This document shows positions 1 through 10,280 of a stretch of 64,000 nt of DNA, piece after piece. Both the position numbers and the translations under genes were made by a program. Position 1 is the first letter of the stretch, and every line of letters begins with the position of its first letter. The stretch covers positions 1 to 64,000 of the forward strand of contig JAHAYO010000068.1 in assembly GCA_018384595.1 (NCBI GenBank). The letters run 5' to 3'. Below the pieces are notes generated by a model. The model ran no database searches. It had not been told where the DNA came from and saw nothing but the letters and a program-made list of their open reading frames with translations. This stretch comes from Thiopseudomonas sp. GTDB taxonomy: Bacteria > Pseudomonadota > Gammaproteobacteria > Pseudomonadales > Pseudomonadaceae.

Positions 1-79
1 CGTGTCATGTAACGCCTCCGTCATTGCGCGCGTAACGGAGTGGAGTCGCGGAATCTATGCTGTTTGGGGCTTTGGCTCT

Positions 80-190
80 GGTGTGGCAGGCAGGGTGAGG
101 CGCTGCGCAACGCTACGCACCCGCGCCGAAGCGAGCTTCGTCACAGGTGCTGATGCGTTGCTTCGGCCTCGCCCTGCCTGCTGATACACC
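80..190. repeat. Nested imperfect inverted repeat (multi-stem palindromic element)
   Basis: Arms GCAGGCAGGGTGAGGC (86-101) and GCCTCGCCCTGCCTGC (166-181) are complementary at 15/16 positions plus one G.T wobble. Outer GGTGT/ACACC (80-84/186-190), inner GCAACGC/GCGTTGC (107-113/155-161) and apical CGAAGcgaGCTTCG-type hairpin (127-140). Confidence 0.7.
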
Positions 191-259
191 GCGCCGTGGG
201 TGAGGGAGTGGCCCAGCTTTGCTGGGCTGCTGTCGCGTGGTGTGCGCCTGTCATTGTGC

Positions 260-1114
260 CTAGCGCTTGGTACAGGCCGTTACCCATGCAATGCCGGTTA
301 GCAGGATCAGGGCAGATAGGGTGGCCTTGAGGGTTATGGTTTCGTTCAGTAGCAAAGCGCCGAGTAGGGCGCTCAAGACAGGGACGCTTAATTGCACGGT
401 GCTGGCGGTGATGGTTGTCATGCGTACTCTGACCCAGTACCAGAGGGCATAGCCGACGCCGGATGCCAAGCTACCCGAAAGCAGGGCGTAGACGATGCCG
501 GTGCTATCCAGTTTCAAGTTATGTGGTTGTAATAGAAGCAGCAAGCAGGTCAGTGGTATGGCCCACAGGAAGCTGAGGGCGGTGCCGGCCACTGGGGAGC
601 TGCCTTGCTTGCCCAGCAGTGAATAAACGCCCCACGCTAGGCCAGCCAACGCCATGAGCAGGGTTGCGCCGAGGGGCGGGCTGGTTGCGCTGGGGGATAA
701 AAATAGCACCAGTCCGCCCAAGGCCATGGCGAGGCCTAGAATGCTGGTGCGCTCGCCGCGTGCCATGCCGTAAGAAATCATCGTCAGTTGTGCGCTCGCA
801 AAAAGGATCAGTGCACCGGTTCCGGTGTTCAGATGCCGGTAGGCAAAGGAAAAGGCGGCGACATAGGTAAATAGCAACAGGGCCGATAGCAGGCCGGTGG
901 TGCTGGTTTTGATGCGCTGACGGCTGGTGGTCGCTATTAGCCACAGGGTTGCCGCGCCGGAAATAATGCGGAGGGCGCTAAAGGATGCGGGATCAATGCT
1001 GGTGGTCTGGAAAGCGAGGCGCGTCAGCAGGGAGTTGGCGGCAAAAGCCGTCATGGTCAGGCAGGTCAATAGCAGGATGGGCCACGGAGTAAAGCGGGTA
1101 ACGGTGTGGGGCAT
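260..1114 (-). CDS. EamA/DMT-family transporter
   Basis: 284 aa ORF with about 10 hydrophobic segments; 'NSLLTRLAFQTTSIDPASFSALRII' and 'GYALWYWVRVRMTT' resemble DMT permeases. Confidence 0.85.
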   Translation of the reverse strand: MPHTVTRFTPWPILLLTCLTMTAFAANSLLTRLAFQTTSIDPASFSALRIISGAATLWLIATTSRQRIKTSTTGLLSALLLFTYVAAFSFAYRHLNTGTGALILFASAQLTMISYGMARGERTSILGLAMALGGLVLFLSPSATSPPLGATLLMALAGLAWGVYSLLGKQGSSPVAGTALSFLWAIPLTCLLLLLQPHNLKLDSTGIVYALLSGSLASGVGYALWYWVRVRMTTITASTVQLSVPVLSALLGALLLNETITLKATLSALILLTGIAWVTACTKR

Positions 1115-1201
1115 GGCGGGCTCGCGTCGGGTGCGGAAATAACAGTGTGCGGCCTGCGCTACTGATGTAAATGGGCGAAACGTAGGGTGCGCTGGATGGG
1201 G

Positions 1202-1774
1202 TTAGGCCCGAATGCTGAGTTGCTGGCCCGGTTCAAAGCGGGCAAGTGGGCTGTAGGCACGAGTGGCTGGGTTGCCGGCGGATTGAACCTTTTCGTTATC
1301 CTGCGTGGCCAGTTCGGCGCGGGCTTTGGCTTCCATTTTGCTAGCGCTGGCGGCGACAGAGCGGTCTTGGCTTGAAGGTTCGGCGGGGGCCATGGCGGCG
1401 GCGCGGATGATGCTGGCACGGCGCAAGGTTTCTTCGGGGGTGCTACCCGGTGAGGTGTCAATTTTGACCTCGCCGCCGGTGGCGTACTGCACGCCGTCGG
1501 GGCCGCGCTCGTAGCTGTAGGTGGCACCGGACATAGCCAAGCCGCCTGCAGCCGCCAAGTGAGCCTGCTCGTGGGCGCGTACTTCGCGATCACGGGATTT
1601 GAGCTTTTCGACTTTGGCCTGCTCTTCTTCGTTTAGGCCCAGCGGTTTGCCCAGCGGATGACTGTCCGTGTCGGTTTCGGCCTTGTCTTGCTGGCCGGCA
1701 CGCCATGCGGTGGCAACGGGCATGTGCACATGGGGCGTAGCTGTAATGTTCATGGGCGCACTCCGGTTGGGCAC
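1202..1774 (-). CDS. Putative metalloprotease (CJM1_0395/SprA-related family)
   Basis: 190 aa; motif 'REVRAHEQAHLAAAGGLAMSGATYSYERGPDGVQYATGGEVKID' with HExxH-type HEQAH. Confidence 0.75.
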   Translation of the reverse strand: MPNRSAPMNITATPHVHMPVATAWRAGQQDKAETDTDSHPLGKPLGLNEEEQAKVEKLKSRDREVRAHEQAHLAAAGGLAMSGATYSYERGPDGVQYATGGEVKIDTSPGSTPEETLRRASIIRAAAMAPAEPSSQDRSVAASASKMEAKARAELATQDNEKVQSAGNPATRAYSPLARFEPGQQLSIRA

Positions 1775-1869
1775 GGGCGGGCTTTCATCATAGGAAGACT
1801 CGGTGCTCGAGGCAACCTTAAGTAGCGGGCCGGGAATGGTGGGCTGACAACACCTGTTGCGGATACGAA

Positions 1870-1892
1870 AACCCCGGGGCTGGCCCGGGGTT
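1870..1892 (-). terminator. Rho-independent terminator downstream of ychF
   Basis: AACCCCGGG-GCTGG-CCCGGGGTT stem with a T-tract on the minus strand. Confidence 0.7.
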
Positions 1893-1908
1893 GTCTACTG
1901 CTTGCCGC

Positions 1909-3009
1909 TTAGACGTTGAAGCGAAAGTGCATAACATCGCCGTCTTTGACGATGTAGTCCTTACCTTCCAGACGCCACTTGCCGACTTCTTTGGCACCGG
2001 CTTCGCCGTTGTACTGGATGAAGTCGTCGTAGGCGACCACTTCGGCGCGGATAAAGCCTTTTTCAAAGTCGGTGTGGATCACGGCGGCGGCCTGTGGGGC
2101 GGTGGCACCGACACGCACGGTCCAAGCGCGTACTTCTTTAACGCCGGCGGTGAAGTAGGTTTGCAGGTTGAGCAGCTCGTAACCGGCGCGGATGACCCGG
2201 TTCAGGCCGGGCTCTTCCAGCCCCAGTTCTTCAAGGAACATGTCCTTGTCTTCACCGTCTTCGAGCTCGGACAGTTCGGCCTCGATCTTATTGCACACCG
2301 GTACCACCACCGCACCTTCGGCAGCCGCGATTTCACGCACTACGTCAAGGTAGGGGTTGTTCTCGAAACCGTCTTCGGCGACGTTGGCGATGTACATCAC
2401 CGGCTTGGTGGTGAGGAAGTGAAAGCCCTTAACGATTTTAAGCTCATCCGCACTCCAGTCTTTGATCAGCGAGCGCGCCGGCTTGGCCTCTTCAAAGTGG
2501 GCCAGCAGCTTTTCCAGCAGCTCTTTTTGCGCGATGGCGTCTTTGTCGCCGCCTTTGGCGGTGCGGGCAATGCGTTGTAGCTGCTTTTCACCGCTTTCTA
2601 GGTCGGCAAAGATCAGCTCCAGATCAATGATTTCGATATCACGCTTCGGGTCAACGCTGTTGGCGACGTGGATGATGTTTTCGTCATCAAAACAGCGCAC
2701 AACGTGAGCGATGGCGTCGGTTTCGCGGATGTTGGCCAAAAATTGGTTGCCCAGACCTTCACCCTTGGAAGCACCTTCGACCAGCCCAGCAATGTCGACA
2801 AACTCCATGGTGGTGGGCAGCACGCGCTCGGGTTTGACGATTTCGGCCAGCGCAGTGAGGCGCGGGTCGGGCATCGGGACCACGCCGCTGTTCGGCTCGA
2901 TGGTGCAAAAGGGAAAGTTTTCGGCGGCGATGCCGGATTTGGTCAGTGCGTTGAATAGGGTGGATTTGCCCACGTTGGGCAGGCCCACGATACCGCAATT
3001 AAAACCCAT
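1909..3009 (-). CDS. ychF: Redox-regulated ATPase / GTP-binding protein YchF
   Basis: '[51 protein letters not shown]', TGS domain at the C-terminus. Confidence 0.98.
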   Translation of the reverse strand: MGFNCGIVGLPNVGKSTLFNALTKSGIAAENFPFCTIEPNSGVVPMPDPRLTALAEIVKPERVLPTTMEFVDIAGLVEGASKGEGLGNQFLANIRETDAIAHVVRCFDDENIIHVANSVDPKRDIEIIDLELIFADLESGEKQLQRIARTAKGGDKDAIAQKELLEKLLAHFEEAKPARSLIKDWSADELKIVKGFHFLTTKPVMYIANVAEDGFENNPYLDVVREIAAAEGAVVVPVCNKIEAELSELEDGEDKDMFLEELGLEEPGLNRVIRAGYELLNLQTYFTAGVKEVRAWTVRVGATAPQAAAVIHTDFEKGFIRAEVVAYDDFIQYNGEAGAKEVGKWRLEGKDYIVKDGDVMHFRFNV

Positions 3010-3027
3010 GGTGTTGTACCTTGCAGG

Positions 3028-3612
3028 TTAGGCCTTGAAGCTGTGCAGCTGCTGCATGGCGCGCGACAGTTCGCCATCGAGAATGTCAGGCAGCACGCCC
3101 AGGGCATGGTCAATGGTGGCGTCGATTAGGTCGTGTTCGCTGCGTGGTGCACGGCCCAGCACATAGCCGGTAACCTGGCTGGCGTGGCCGGGGTGGCCAA
3201 TACCAATACGCAGACGATGGAAGGTGTTTTGATTGGCCAGGCGGGCAATGATGTCCTTGAGGCCGTTGTGTCCGCCGTGTCCGCCGCCCTGTTTGAGTTT
3301 GCAGGTGCCGGGCGGGATATCCAGTTCGTCATGGGCGACCAGGATTTCGTCAGGCTGGATACGGAAAAAATTGGCGAGTGCGGCAACGGCTTGGCCGCTG
3401 CGATTCATAAAGGTGGTTGGAACCAACAGGCGGATGTCTTGGCCCTTGTGGCTGAATTTTGCCGTCAGTCCAAAGTATTTCTTGTCCATGACCAGCGGGC
3501 AGTGCATTTGCTCGGCCAAACGCTCGACAAAAAAAGCCCCTGCGTTGTGGCGGGTATTGGCATATTCAGGGCCTGGGTTTCCCAGGCCGACAATAAGTTT
3601 GACCGCGCTCAC
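3028..3612 (-). CDS. pth: Peptidyl-tRNA hydrolase
   Basis: '[29 protein letters not shown]', '[17 protein letters not shown]'. Confidence 0.98.
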   Translation of the reverse strand: MSAVKLIVGLGNPGPEYANTRHNAGAFFVERLAEQMHCPLVMDKKYFGLTAKFSHKGQDIRLLVPTTFMNRSGQAVAALANFFRIQPDEILVAHDELDIPPGTCKLKQGGGHGGHNGLKDIIARLANQNTFHRLRIGIGHPGHASQVTGYVLGRAPRSEHDLIDATIDHALGVLPDILDGELSRAMQQLHSFKA

Positions 3613-3640
3613 AGCAGGGGCTCCTTGTTACGGCAGACGA

Positions 3641-4264
3641 TTATTCTTCGGCTGCAGCTTCACCTTCTTCGTCTGCGGCAGCAGCGGCAACGCGAGACGC
3701 GTTAATGCTGACGATCGCCTGGTCGTTACCGGCCAGCAGTACGTTGAACTCAACGCCGGCAGGGGCATTGACTTCTGAAAGGTGAATGGTCTGACCGACT
3801 TCCAGGTTGGCCACGTCAACTTCGATGGCTTCTGGTAGGTCTTTTGGCAGGCAGGTGACTTCAACTTCGGGAGCAGGACGGAACAGCTCGCCACCGTCAC
3901 GCTTGATACCAACGGCGCTTTCTTCGTTCAGCAGAACGACGGGCACCAGTGCGGTCAGCTTCTGGCCAGCCACCACGCGAATGAAGTCAGCGTGTATGAC
4001 GTAGCCTTTGGCAGGGTGGCGTTGCAGGTCCTTTATCATGACGTCTTGCTTCTGACCGTCTAGGTTGATGGACAGAATACTGCTGTAAGAGGCATCGTTG
4101 AGCAGCAGTTTGGCAATTGCGCGGTTTTCGATGGCAATGGAAACAGCATCTTTGCCGGCACCGTAGATGATGCCAGGGACCATATTGGCTTCACGACGCA
4201 GGCGGCGGCTCGCACCTTTCCCCAGATCGTTACGCGCTTGTGCGTTCAGTGTAAATTCGCTCAT
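3641..4264 (-). CDS. rplY: 50S ribosomal protein L25/general stress protein Ctc
   Basis: 207 aa, 'LNAQARNDLGKGASRRLRREANMVPGIIYG'; lies between pth and prs. Confidence 0.95.
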   Translation of the reverse strand: MSEFTLNAQARNDLGKGASRRLRREANMVPGIIYGAGKDAVSIAIENRAIAKLLLNDASYSSILSINLDGQKQDVMIKDLQRHPAKGYVIHADFIRVVAGQKLTALVPVVLLNEESAVGIKRDGGELFRPAPEVEVTCLPKDLPEAIEVDVANLEVGQTIHLSEVNAPAGVEFNVLLAGNDQAIVSINASRVAAAAADEEGEAAAEE

Positions 4265-4287
4265 TGGATTCTCCAGTAGAAAAACAC

Positions 4288-4315
4288 TGCCCGGAACTTG
4301 CGACCAGTCCGGGCA
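4288..4315 (-). terminator. Hairpin followed by a T-rich run between prs and rplY
   Basis: TGCCCGGA...TCCGGGCA 8-bp stem followed on the minus strand by GTGTTTTTC. Confidence 0.55.
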
Positions 4316-4353
4316 TGTGGTGGTGACCTTTGCAGGCCGTTGCTCAACGCCTG

Positions 4354-5286
4354 TTAGCGAAACATAGCGCTGATGGATTCTTCATTGCTGATGCGGCGTA
4401 CCGCTTCGGCAACCAGGGGCCCGATATCGAGCTGGCGGATTCTATCACAGGCCTGGGCGGCGGCGGACAGGCCAATGGTGTTGGTAATGACCATTTCGTC
4501 CAGCTGTGATTTCTCCAGGTTCTCGATGGCGCGGCCAGAAAAAATTGGGTGGGTGCAATAGGCCATGACTTTGATTGCGCCACGCTCTTTGAGCGCCTTG
4601 GCAGCATTGCACAGGGTGCCGGCGGTATCGACCATGTCGTCAACCAGTACGCAAGTTCGGCCTTCGACGTCACCAATAATGTGCATGACTTCGGATTCGT
4701 TGGCTTTCGGGCGGCGCTTGTCGATGATGGCCAGATCAACGCCCAGACTTTTAGCTACAGCGCGGGCACGAACCACGCCGCCGATGTCAGGGGACACCAC
4801 GAGCAGGTTTTCATGGCGCTGGGCCTGGATGTCGTCCACCAGTACCGGTGAGCCGTAGATGTTATCGACGGGGATGTCGAAAAAGCCTTGGATCTGGTCG
4901 GCGTGCAGGTCAACCGTCAGTACGCGATCCACACCAACGGTCGACAGCATATCAGCCACCACCTTGGCGCTGATGGCGACACGGGCCGAACGCGGACGGC
5001 GATCCTGGCGGGCATAACCAAAGTAGGGAATGACTGCGGTAATGCGTGACGCCGAGGAGCGGCGGAAGGCATCAACCATGACGACCAATTCCATCAGGTT
5101 GTCGTTGGTAGGGGCGCAGGTGGACTGGATAAGGAATACATCCTTGCCACGAACATTCTCGTTAATTTCAACGCTGATTTCGCCATCGGAAAATTTACCG
5201 ACAGAAACATCTCCCAAAGGAATATGAAGCTGCTTGGCGACACGGCGAGCGAGGTCGGGGTTTGCATTACCCGTGAAGATCATCAT
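4354..5286 (-). CDS. prs: Ribose-phosphate pyrophosphokinase
   Basis: '[47 protein letters not shown]'; start trimmed from the longer ORF to the ATG at 5286. Confidence 0.97.
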   Translation of the reverse strand: MMIFTGNANPDLARRVAKQLHIPLGDVSVGKFSDGEISVEINENVRGKDVFLIQSTCAPTNDNLMELVVMVDAFRRSSASRITAVIPYFGYARQDRRPRSARVAISAKVVADMLSTVGVDRVLTVDLHADQIQGFFDIPVDNIYGSPVLVDDIQAQRHENLLVVSPDIGGVVRARAVAKSLGVDLAIIDKRRPKANESEVMHIIGDVEGRTCVLVDDMVDTAGTLCNAAKALKERGAIKVMAYCTHPIFSGRAIENLEKSQLDEMVITNTIGLSAAAQACDRIRQLDIGPLVAEAVRRISNEESISAMFR

Positions 5287-5330
5287 CTTGGACACGCGCA
5301 GTACCTGTTGCTGACTGAGGGTGGGTCGGA

Positions 5331-5378
5331 CGAAAAAAACCCCTGTGGTCATGCGTACGCTTCCCACAAGGGTTTTCG
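5331..5378 (-). terminator. Terminator-like hairpin downstream of tRNA-Gln and upstream of prs
   Basis: AAAACCCcTGTGG / CCACAaGGGTTTT arms with a T-run on the minus strand. Confidence 0.5.
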
Positions 5379-5382
5379 AATA

Positions 5383-5457
5383 TGGCAGGGGCGGCTGGAT
5401 TCGAACCAACGCATGGCAGGATCAAAACCTGCTGCCTTACCGCTTGGCGACGCCCCT
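5383..5457 (-). tRNA. tRNA-Gln (TTG)
   Basis: Reverse complement AGGGGCGTCGCCAAGCGGTAAGGCAGCAGGTTTTGATCCTGCCATGCGTTGGTTCGAATCCAGCCGCCCCTGCCA folds as a cloverleaf with anticodon TTG and encoded CCA. Confidence 0.97.
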
Positions 5458-5463
5458 GTAACG

Positions 5464-6339
5464 TTACTCATACTGTTCTCTATGTTGCAGTTTGAGGTGT
5501 AAAGCCGAAAGGTTACATCCTCTTGCTACAAATGATTTCAGGCTATCTGAAATCAGGGCCGCTACTCTATCAGCTTCAGCTTGCTTTGGGAAGCTCCCAA
5601 ATATGCAACTGCCAGTTCCTGTGAGTCGCGCCGGCACATAGCTGTTAAGCAATTCAAGTGCATAGCGTACTCGAGGGTAGTGCCGCTCTACTGTGGCTTG
5701 GCAGTCGTTGTGACCGTCTTGCCTGAGAACGGAGCGCACTTTACAGCGGGGTGTGTCGCGTGTCAACCCTGGGTCGGAAAATATTTTCGCGGTGCTGATA
5801 AACGTGTCTGGGCAGGCCACTAAAAACCAAGGTTCGGGCAGCTCGACAAAGGTCAGTTGTTCGCCAACGCCTTCGGCAAAGGCGGCACGCCCGTGTACAA
5901 ACACCGGCACGTCGGCACCCAGTTGCAGGCCCAGTGCGGCAAGTTGCTCCAGCGACAGCCCGCAACGCCAAAGATGGTTGAGTCCGACCAAGGTGGTAGC
6001 GGCATTGGAGCTGCCGCCGCCCAGTCCACCACCCATGGGCAGCTGTTTGTCGATCCAGATATCAGCACCCTGACTATGGCCAGTTGTGGTTTGCAGCAGA
6101 CGTGCGGCGCGTACGATCAGGTTGTTGTCGTGATCTACACCTTGCATGCTGCTGTGCAGACGGATTTCACCATCGGTGCGGAGCGCAAAGTGCAGTTGGT
6201 CGCAGAGATCAAGAAACTGAAACAGGGTTTGTAGTTCGTGATAGCCGTCTGCGCGCCGCCCCAAAATGTGCAGCATCAGGTTGAGTTTGGCCGGTGCTGG
6301 CAGACTCAGGCAGTGGTCGGGGCGTGGCTGCGGTTGCAT
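5464..6339 (-). CDS. ispE: 4-diphosphocytidyl-2-C-methyl-D-erythritol kinase
   Basis: '[32 protein letters not shown]', '[22 protein letters not shown]'. Confidence 0.97.
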   Translation of the reverse strand: MQPQPRPDHCLSLPAPAKLNLMLHILGRRADGYHELQTLFQFLDLCDQLHFALRTDGEIRLHSSMQGVDHDNNLIVRAARLLQTTTGHSQGADIWIDKQLPMGGGLGGGSSNAATTLVGLNHLWRCGLSLEQLAALGLQLGADVPVFVHGRAAFAEGVGEQLTFVELPEPWFLVACPDTFISTAKIFSDPGLTRDTPRCKVRSVLRQDGHNDCQATVERHYPRVRYALELLNSYVPARLTGTGSCIFGSFPKQAEADRVAALISDSLKSFVARGCNLSALHLKLQHREQYE

Positions 6340-6968
6340 CAGGGCTGCCCTCCCAAGGTGCGTGCCTGCCACTGCTTGACCACCAGTGTCAGCTGTAACT
6401 GCGGGCCTTTGAGCAGGATACGTTCAGGTAGTAGGCTGCCGTCGGGCAGGCTTTGGTAACGGGCAAACTCCAGTTGCCAGCCGTCCTGCTCAAGGCGGGC
6501 GGCTAGGCTATCGTCATTGAGTTGCAGGGTGTGCTTGCTACCCGGTGCCGGCAGGCCACGCACCCACCACAGCAGATTGCTGACCGGTAGGCTCCAGCCC
6601 AGTTGCTCTTGCATCAGGGCTTCGGCGCTGGCAGCGTGCTGGTCGAGGTGCGGGGTGGTGAGGCGAATCTGGCCGGGGCGTCCGGTTAGACGGGTTGCCC
6701 CTTGGCCCAACGGGCCGGTGACGCGAATATCGAAGTAGTCCTGGCGTTGCAGCCAGAACAGTACGCCACTGCCGGACTGCGCTTGGCTGCGCATGGCGAG
6801 TTTGCCATTGATGTCCCAGGCATCCAGTTGGCTGATACGGCTGCGGTGTTCCCGCCACAGTTCGGCAGAGCCGCTGCCGCTGATCTGCTCGTCAGGGCGA
6901 AAGGACTGACAGGCGGCCAGTGACAGCAGCAGGCTGCCCAGCAGCAGTTTTTGGCAGAGTGTTTTCAT
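6339..6968 (-). CDS. lolB: Outer membrane lipoprotein LolB
   Basis: '[23 protein letters not shown]' lipobox; LolB-like body; next to ispE (start/stop overlap). Confidence 0.92.
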   Translation of the reverse strand: MKTLCQKLLLGSLLLSLAACQSFRPDEQISGSGSAELWREHRSRISQLDAWDINGKLAMRSQAQSGSGVLFWLQRQDYFDIRVTGPLGQGATRLTGRPGQIRLTTPHLDQHAASAEALMQEQLGWSLPVSNLLWWVRGLPAPGSKHTLQLNDDSLAARLEQDGWQLEFARYQSLPDGSLLPERILLKGPQLQLTLVVKQWQARTLGGQP

Positions 6969-8707
6969 TTTAACCAGCCTTTGCGCGTATCTAGGCGCTC
7001 TAGGGTTTCCAGCAAAAGGGTGTGTTCTGGGTTCTGTTGCAGGGCGGTACGCCAAATTTTGCGTGCCTTGCGTTTTTCGCCCAGTGCCCAGAGCACTTCG
7101 CCTAGGTGGGCGGCCACTTCGGGATCGGGATAGGCCGCGTGGGCCCGCTCCAGCCAAGGCAGAGCTTCTGCGGGCTGGCCTAAGCGGTAGTGCACCCAGC
7201 CTAGGCTGTCGAGGGTTGCGGGGTCATCGGGTTGCAGTGCGTGAGCGCCGCGAATCAGGGTGAGCGCTTCTTGATAACGGTCGGTGCGGTCGGCCAAGGT
7301 GTAGCCCAGTGCGTTCATGGCAACGGCGTGCGCAGGGTCCAGCGCGAGGATATGGCGCAGGTCGGTTTCGAGCTGTGCGAGGTCGTTGCGTTTTTCGGCC
7401 AGCATGGCGCGGCTGTAGCGCAGGCCCGGATGGTCGGGAAACTGGGTGAGCGCATATTGCGCTCGCTGCCAGGCCAGCTCGCTGTGTTGGTTGCGGTTGA
7501 GCAGGTCAATTTCGATCTGCAGCAGGTTGGCGTGTTCATCTGGAGCCAGTTGCCGCGCACGGGCCAGTTGCCGAGAAAAATGTTGCGGGCTATCCAGTTG
7601 TAACCACAGGTTGCCGAGCTGCTGCTGGGCGGCGAGAAAATACTGGCCTTCGGTGATGCCCTGATAGGCACTGATGGCCAGTTGTGGCTGCTCGAGCGCT
7701 TCAAAGCAGCGGCCCTGATTATAGAGGGCGGTGTCGATGTAGCTGCCGCGATCGACCAGCGCTTGGAAATACAGCAGGGCTTCTTGCCAGGCTTCAAGGT
7801 CCATGTACAGGTAGGCGAGCGCGAGACGAAAATCGTCGTTGTCGGGTTCGTTTTGCAGCAGGGTGACAAACTCGTTGCGTGCCTCTTCAAGCCGGTTGTG
7901 GCTGATGAGTTGGCGAGCATAGTTAAAGCGGGCACTCTGGTTGTCGGGCTGGCGTTCAAGCAGCTGTTGTTGCAGCGCCAAACTGCGCTCGGGTTGTTCC
8001 AGCTGCAGGTACAGGCGGGCCTGCAGGGCCAGCGCTGCGCTGCTTTGGCGGTCGTCGTCGGGTAAGCGGTGTAATAACTGGAGTGCTTGATCTGGGTGGT
8101 CTTCCTGCAACAGTATGGCTTGGGCCAGTTGCAGCTCGGTACGACCCGGATGTTGGGTTTCGAGTTGGATCAGGCGTTGGACCAGGGCGCTACGCATGGA
8201 CGGATCGGCATGAGTGGCGGTGAAGGCGATAAAGTCGAAGTGACCTTCGCTGTCTGGATCAAGGCTGATGGCGCGACTGGTGTAATCCAATGCTTGCTGG
8301 AAACGGTTGTCTTTGGTCAGCTCTAGGGCGGCGGCCCGTTGTGCATCGGCCTGATCGGGTGCCAGCTGCGCCCAGAGCAGGGCGCTTTCAAGCGCCAATG
8401 CGCGGTCATTCATATAGTCGGCAACATGGAAGGCACGCTCGGCCACGGCGGGGCTTTGCGTGCGCTTTAGCTGCTGACGATAGCCCTGTAGAGCGCGCTC
8501 AGGCTGTTGGCGCTGGCCGGCCATTTCGGCGAGGAGCAGGTCGTAGAGCGCGTCTTTGTCAAAGTTGCGCGCCGGCGGCGGAGTGGCTGGATGTGCAGCG
8601 TCCGCCGTGGCGGGCTGGGCTGTGGTCGAGGGGGCTGCCGACTGTGGCAACATCTGGCAGCCAGCCAAGGCCAGCAGACAAAATAGGTAGGGCAAGGGCT
8701 TGGTCAT
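6965..8707 (-). CDS. TPR-repeat lipoprotein
   Basis: 'MTKPLPYLFCLLALAGCQ' lipobox plus many TPR motifs; conserved position between lolB and hemA. Confidence 0.88.
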   Translation of the reverse strand: MTKPLPYLFCLLALAGCQMLPQSAAPSTTAQPATADAAHPATPPPARNFDKDALYDLLLAEMAGQRQQPERALQGYRQQLKRTQSPAVAERAFHVADYMNDRALALESALLWAQLAPDQADAQRAAALELTKDNRFQQALDYTSRAISLDPDSEGHFDFIAFTATHADPSMRSALVQRLIQLETQHPGRTELQLAQAILLQEDHPDQALQLLHRLPDDDRQSSAALALQARLYLQLEQPERSLALQQQLLERQPDNQSARFNYARQLISHNRLEEARNEFVTLLQNEPDNDDFRLALAYLYMDLEAWQEALLYFQALVDRGSYIDTALYNQGRCFEALEQPQLAISAYQGITEGQYFLAAQQQLGNLWLQLDSPQHFSRQLARARQLAPDEHANLLQIEIDLLNRNQHSELAWQRAQYALTQFPDHPGLRYSRAMLAEKRNDLAQLETDLRHILALDPAHAVAMNALGYTLADRTDRYQEALTLIRGAHALQPDDPATLDSLGWVHYRLGQPAEALPWLERAHAAYPDPEVAAHLGEVLWALGEKRKARKIWRTALQQNPEHTLLLETLERLDTRKGWLK

Positions 8708-9011
8708 GGGCGCCAAAACAGGTAGTGGAAATGCCGTGCATGATGACACAGACCATGGCTGAACACCTAGCGGCAGGGCGGGTGTGACATGCAGGAGGCG
8801 GGCTGGGAACGGTTGATTCAGTCTGCGCGGTTGCCGCTGCCCTATGCTAGACTGCCACGCCAAAACTGTCTGGGGTGTGGCGTTGCTGCGGCCGGATAAT
8901 CTATTGCGCCGGCTGTGCGCAAATTTTGTTTTTCGCGGGTAGTGCTGTTGTTCTCTGGCACATGAAGTAGGACAATCCCGCCTTTACCGATTTTGGGTTT
9001 GTGCAACCGGC

Positions 9012-10280
9012 ATGGCTTTTATCGCTTTAGGAATCAATCACAAAACAGCCTCTGTTGAGGTGCGTGAGCGTGTGGCATTCAGCCCCGATCGGCTGGCCGA
9101 TGCCTTGCGTGATCTGTGCCGCGAGGGCGGCGCGCGCGAAGCGGCCATTGTGTCCACGTGTAACCGCAGTGAGCTGTATTTGGAGATGGACGCTTCACAG
9201 CACGGGCGCGCGCTGCAGTGGCTGGCCGACTATCACGGCCTGTATGCCGGCGACTTGCAGGGCTGCGCCTATATTCACGAGCATGAGCAAGCGGTGCGGC
9301 ACATGATGCGTGTGGCTTGCGGACTGGATTCGTTGGTACTGGGCGAGCCGCAGATTCTGGGTCAGATCAAGGATGCTTACGAAGCCGCCCGCGAGGCCGG
9401 CACGCTGGGGCCGTTGTTGGGGCGCTTGTTTCAGGCCACCTTCAATACCGCCAAGACCGTCCGCACCGATACGGCCATTGGTGAAAACCCAGTGTCGGTG
9501 GCCTTTGCAGCGGTGAGTCTGGGCAAGCAAATTTTTGCCGATTTCAGTCAGAGTCAGGCGCTGCTGATTGGCGCGGGGGAAACCATCACGCTGGTGGCGC
9601 GACATCTGCACGAGCAGGGGGTACGCAACATCGTAGTGGCCAATCGCACATTGGAGCGTGCCCGCACGTTGGCGGATGAATTTGGTGGCCAGGCGGTGGT
9701 GCTGTCCGAGATTCCCGATGTGTTGGTGCACAGCGACATAGTGATCAGTTCCACTGCTAGTCAGTTGCCGGTGCTGGGCAAGGGTGCGGTGGAACGGGCG
9801 CTGAAGCTGCGTCGGCATAAGCCGATTTTTATGGTCGATATTGCCGTGCCGCGTGATATTGAGCCGCAGGTGGCCGAACTGAGCGATGTTTACCTGTATA
9901 CGGTGGACGATCTGCACGAGGTGGTGGCTGATAACCTGAAAAGCCGTCAGGGCGCGGCCCGTACTGCCGAAGAATTGGTCGTGCGTGGTACGGCCGATTT
10001 CATGACTCGCCTGCGCGAGCTGGAGGCGGTGGACGTGCTGCGTGCCTATCGCCAGCAAAGCGAAGCGCTGCGCTATGAAGAATTACAAAAAGCCCAGCGC
10101 GCGCTGGCCGCCGGCGGCGAACCCGAACAGGTGCTGGTGCAGCTGGCCCGTGGCTTGACCAACAAGCTGCTGCACACGCCCAGCGTACAACTCAAACGCC
10201 TGTCTGCCGATGGCCGCCACGACGCGCTGGCCGTTGCACAGGAACTCTTTGGTATGACCCCAGGTGACGCAACCCCATGA
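9012..10280 (+). CDS. hemA: Glutamyl-tRNA reductase
   Basis: '[23 protein letters not shown]', '[11 protein letters not shown]', '[20 protein letters not shown]'. Confidence 0.98.
   Translation: MAFIALGINHKTASVEVRERVAFSPDRLADALRDLCREGGAREAAIVSTCNRSELYLEMDASQHGRALQWLADYHGLYAGDLQGCAYIHEHEQAVRHMMRVACGLDSLVLGEPQILGQIKDAYEAAREAGTLGPLLGRLFQATFNTAKTVRTDTAIGENPVSVAFAAVSLGKQIFADFSQSQALLIGAGETITLVARHLHEQGVRNIVVANRTLERARTLADEFGGQAVVLSEIPDVLVHSDIVISSTASQLPVLGKGAVERALKLRRHKPIFMVDIAVPRDIEPQVAELSDVYLYTVDDLHEVVADNLKSRQGAARTAEELVVRGTADFMTRLRELEAVDVLRAYRQQSEALRYEELQKAQRALAAGGEPEQVLVQLARGLTNKLLHTPSVQLKRLSADGRHDALAVAQELFGMTPGDATP

Noticed and set aside
1891-2580. 229-aa plus-strand ORF opposite ychF
   Set aside because: Entirely antisense to a confidently identified ychF; a codon-shadow ORF in GC-rich DNA.
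9195-10058. 287-aa minus-strand ORF opposite hemA
   Set aside because: His/Gln/Arg-rich shadow translation with no family resemblance; hemA is unambiguous on the plus strand.
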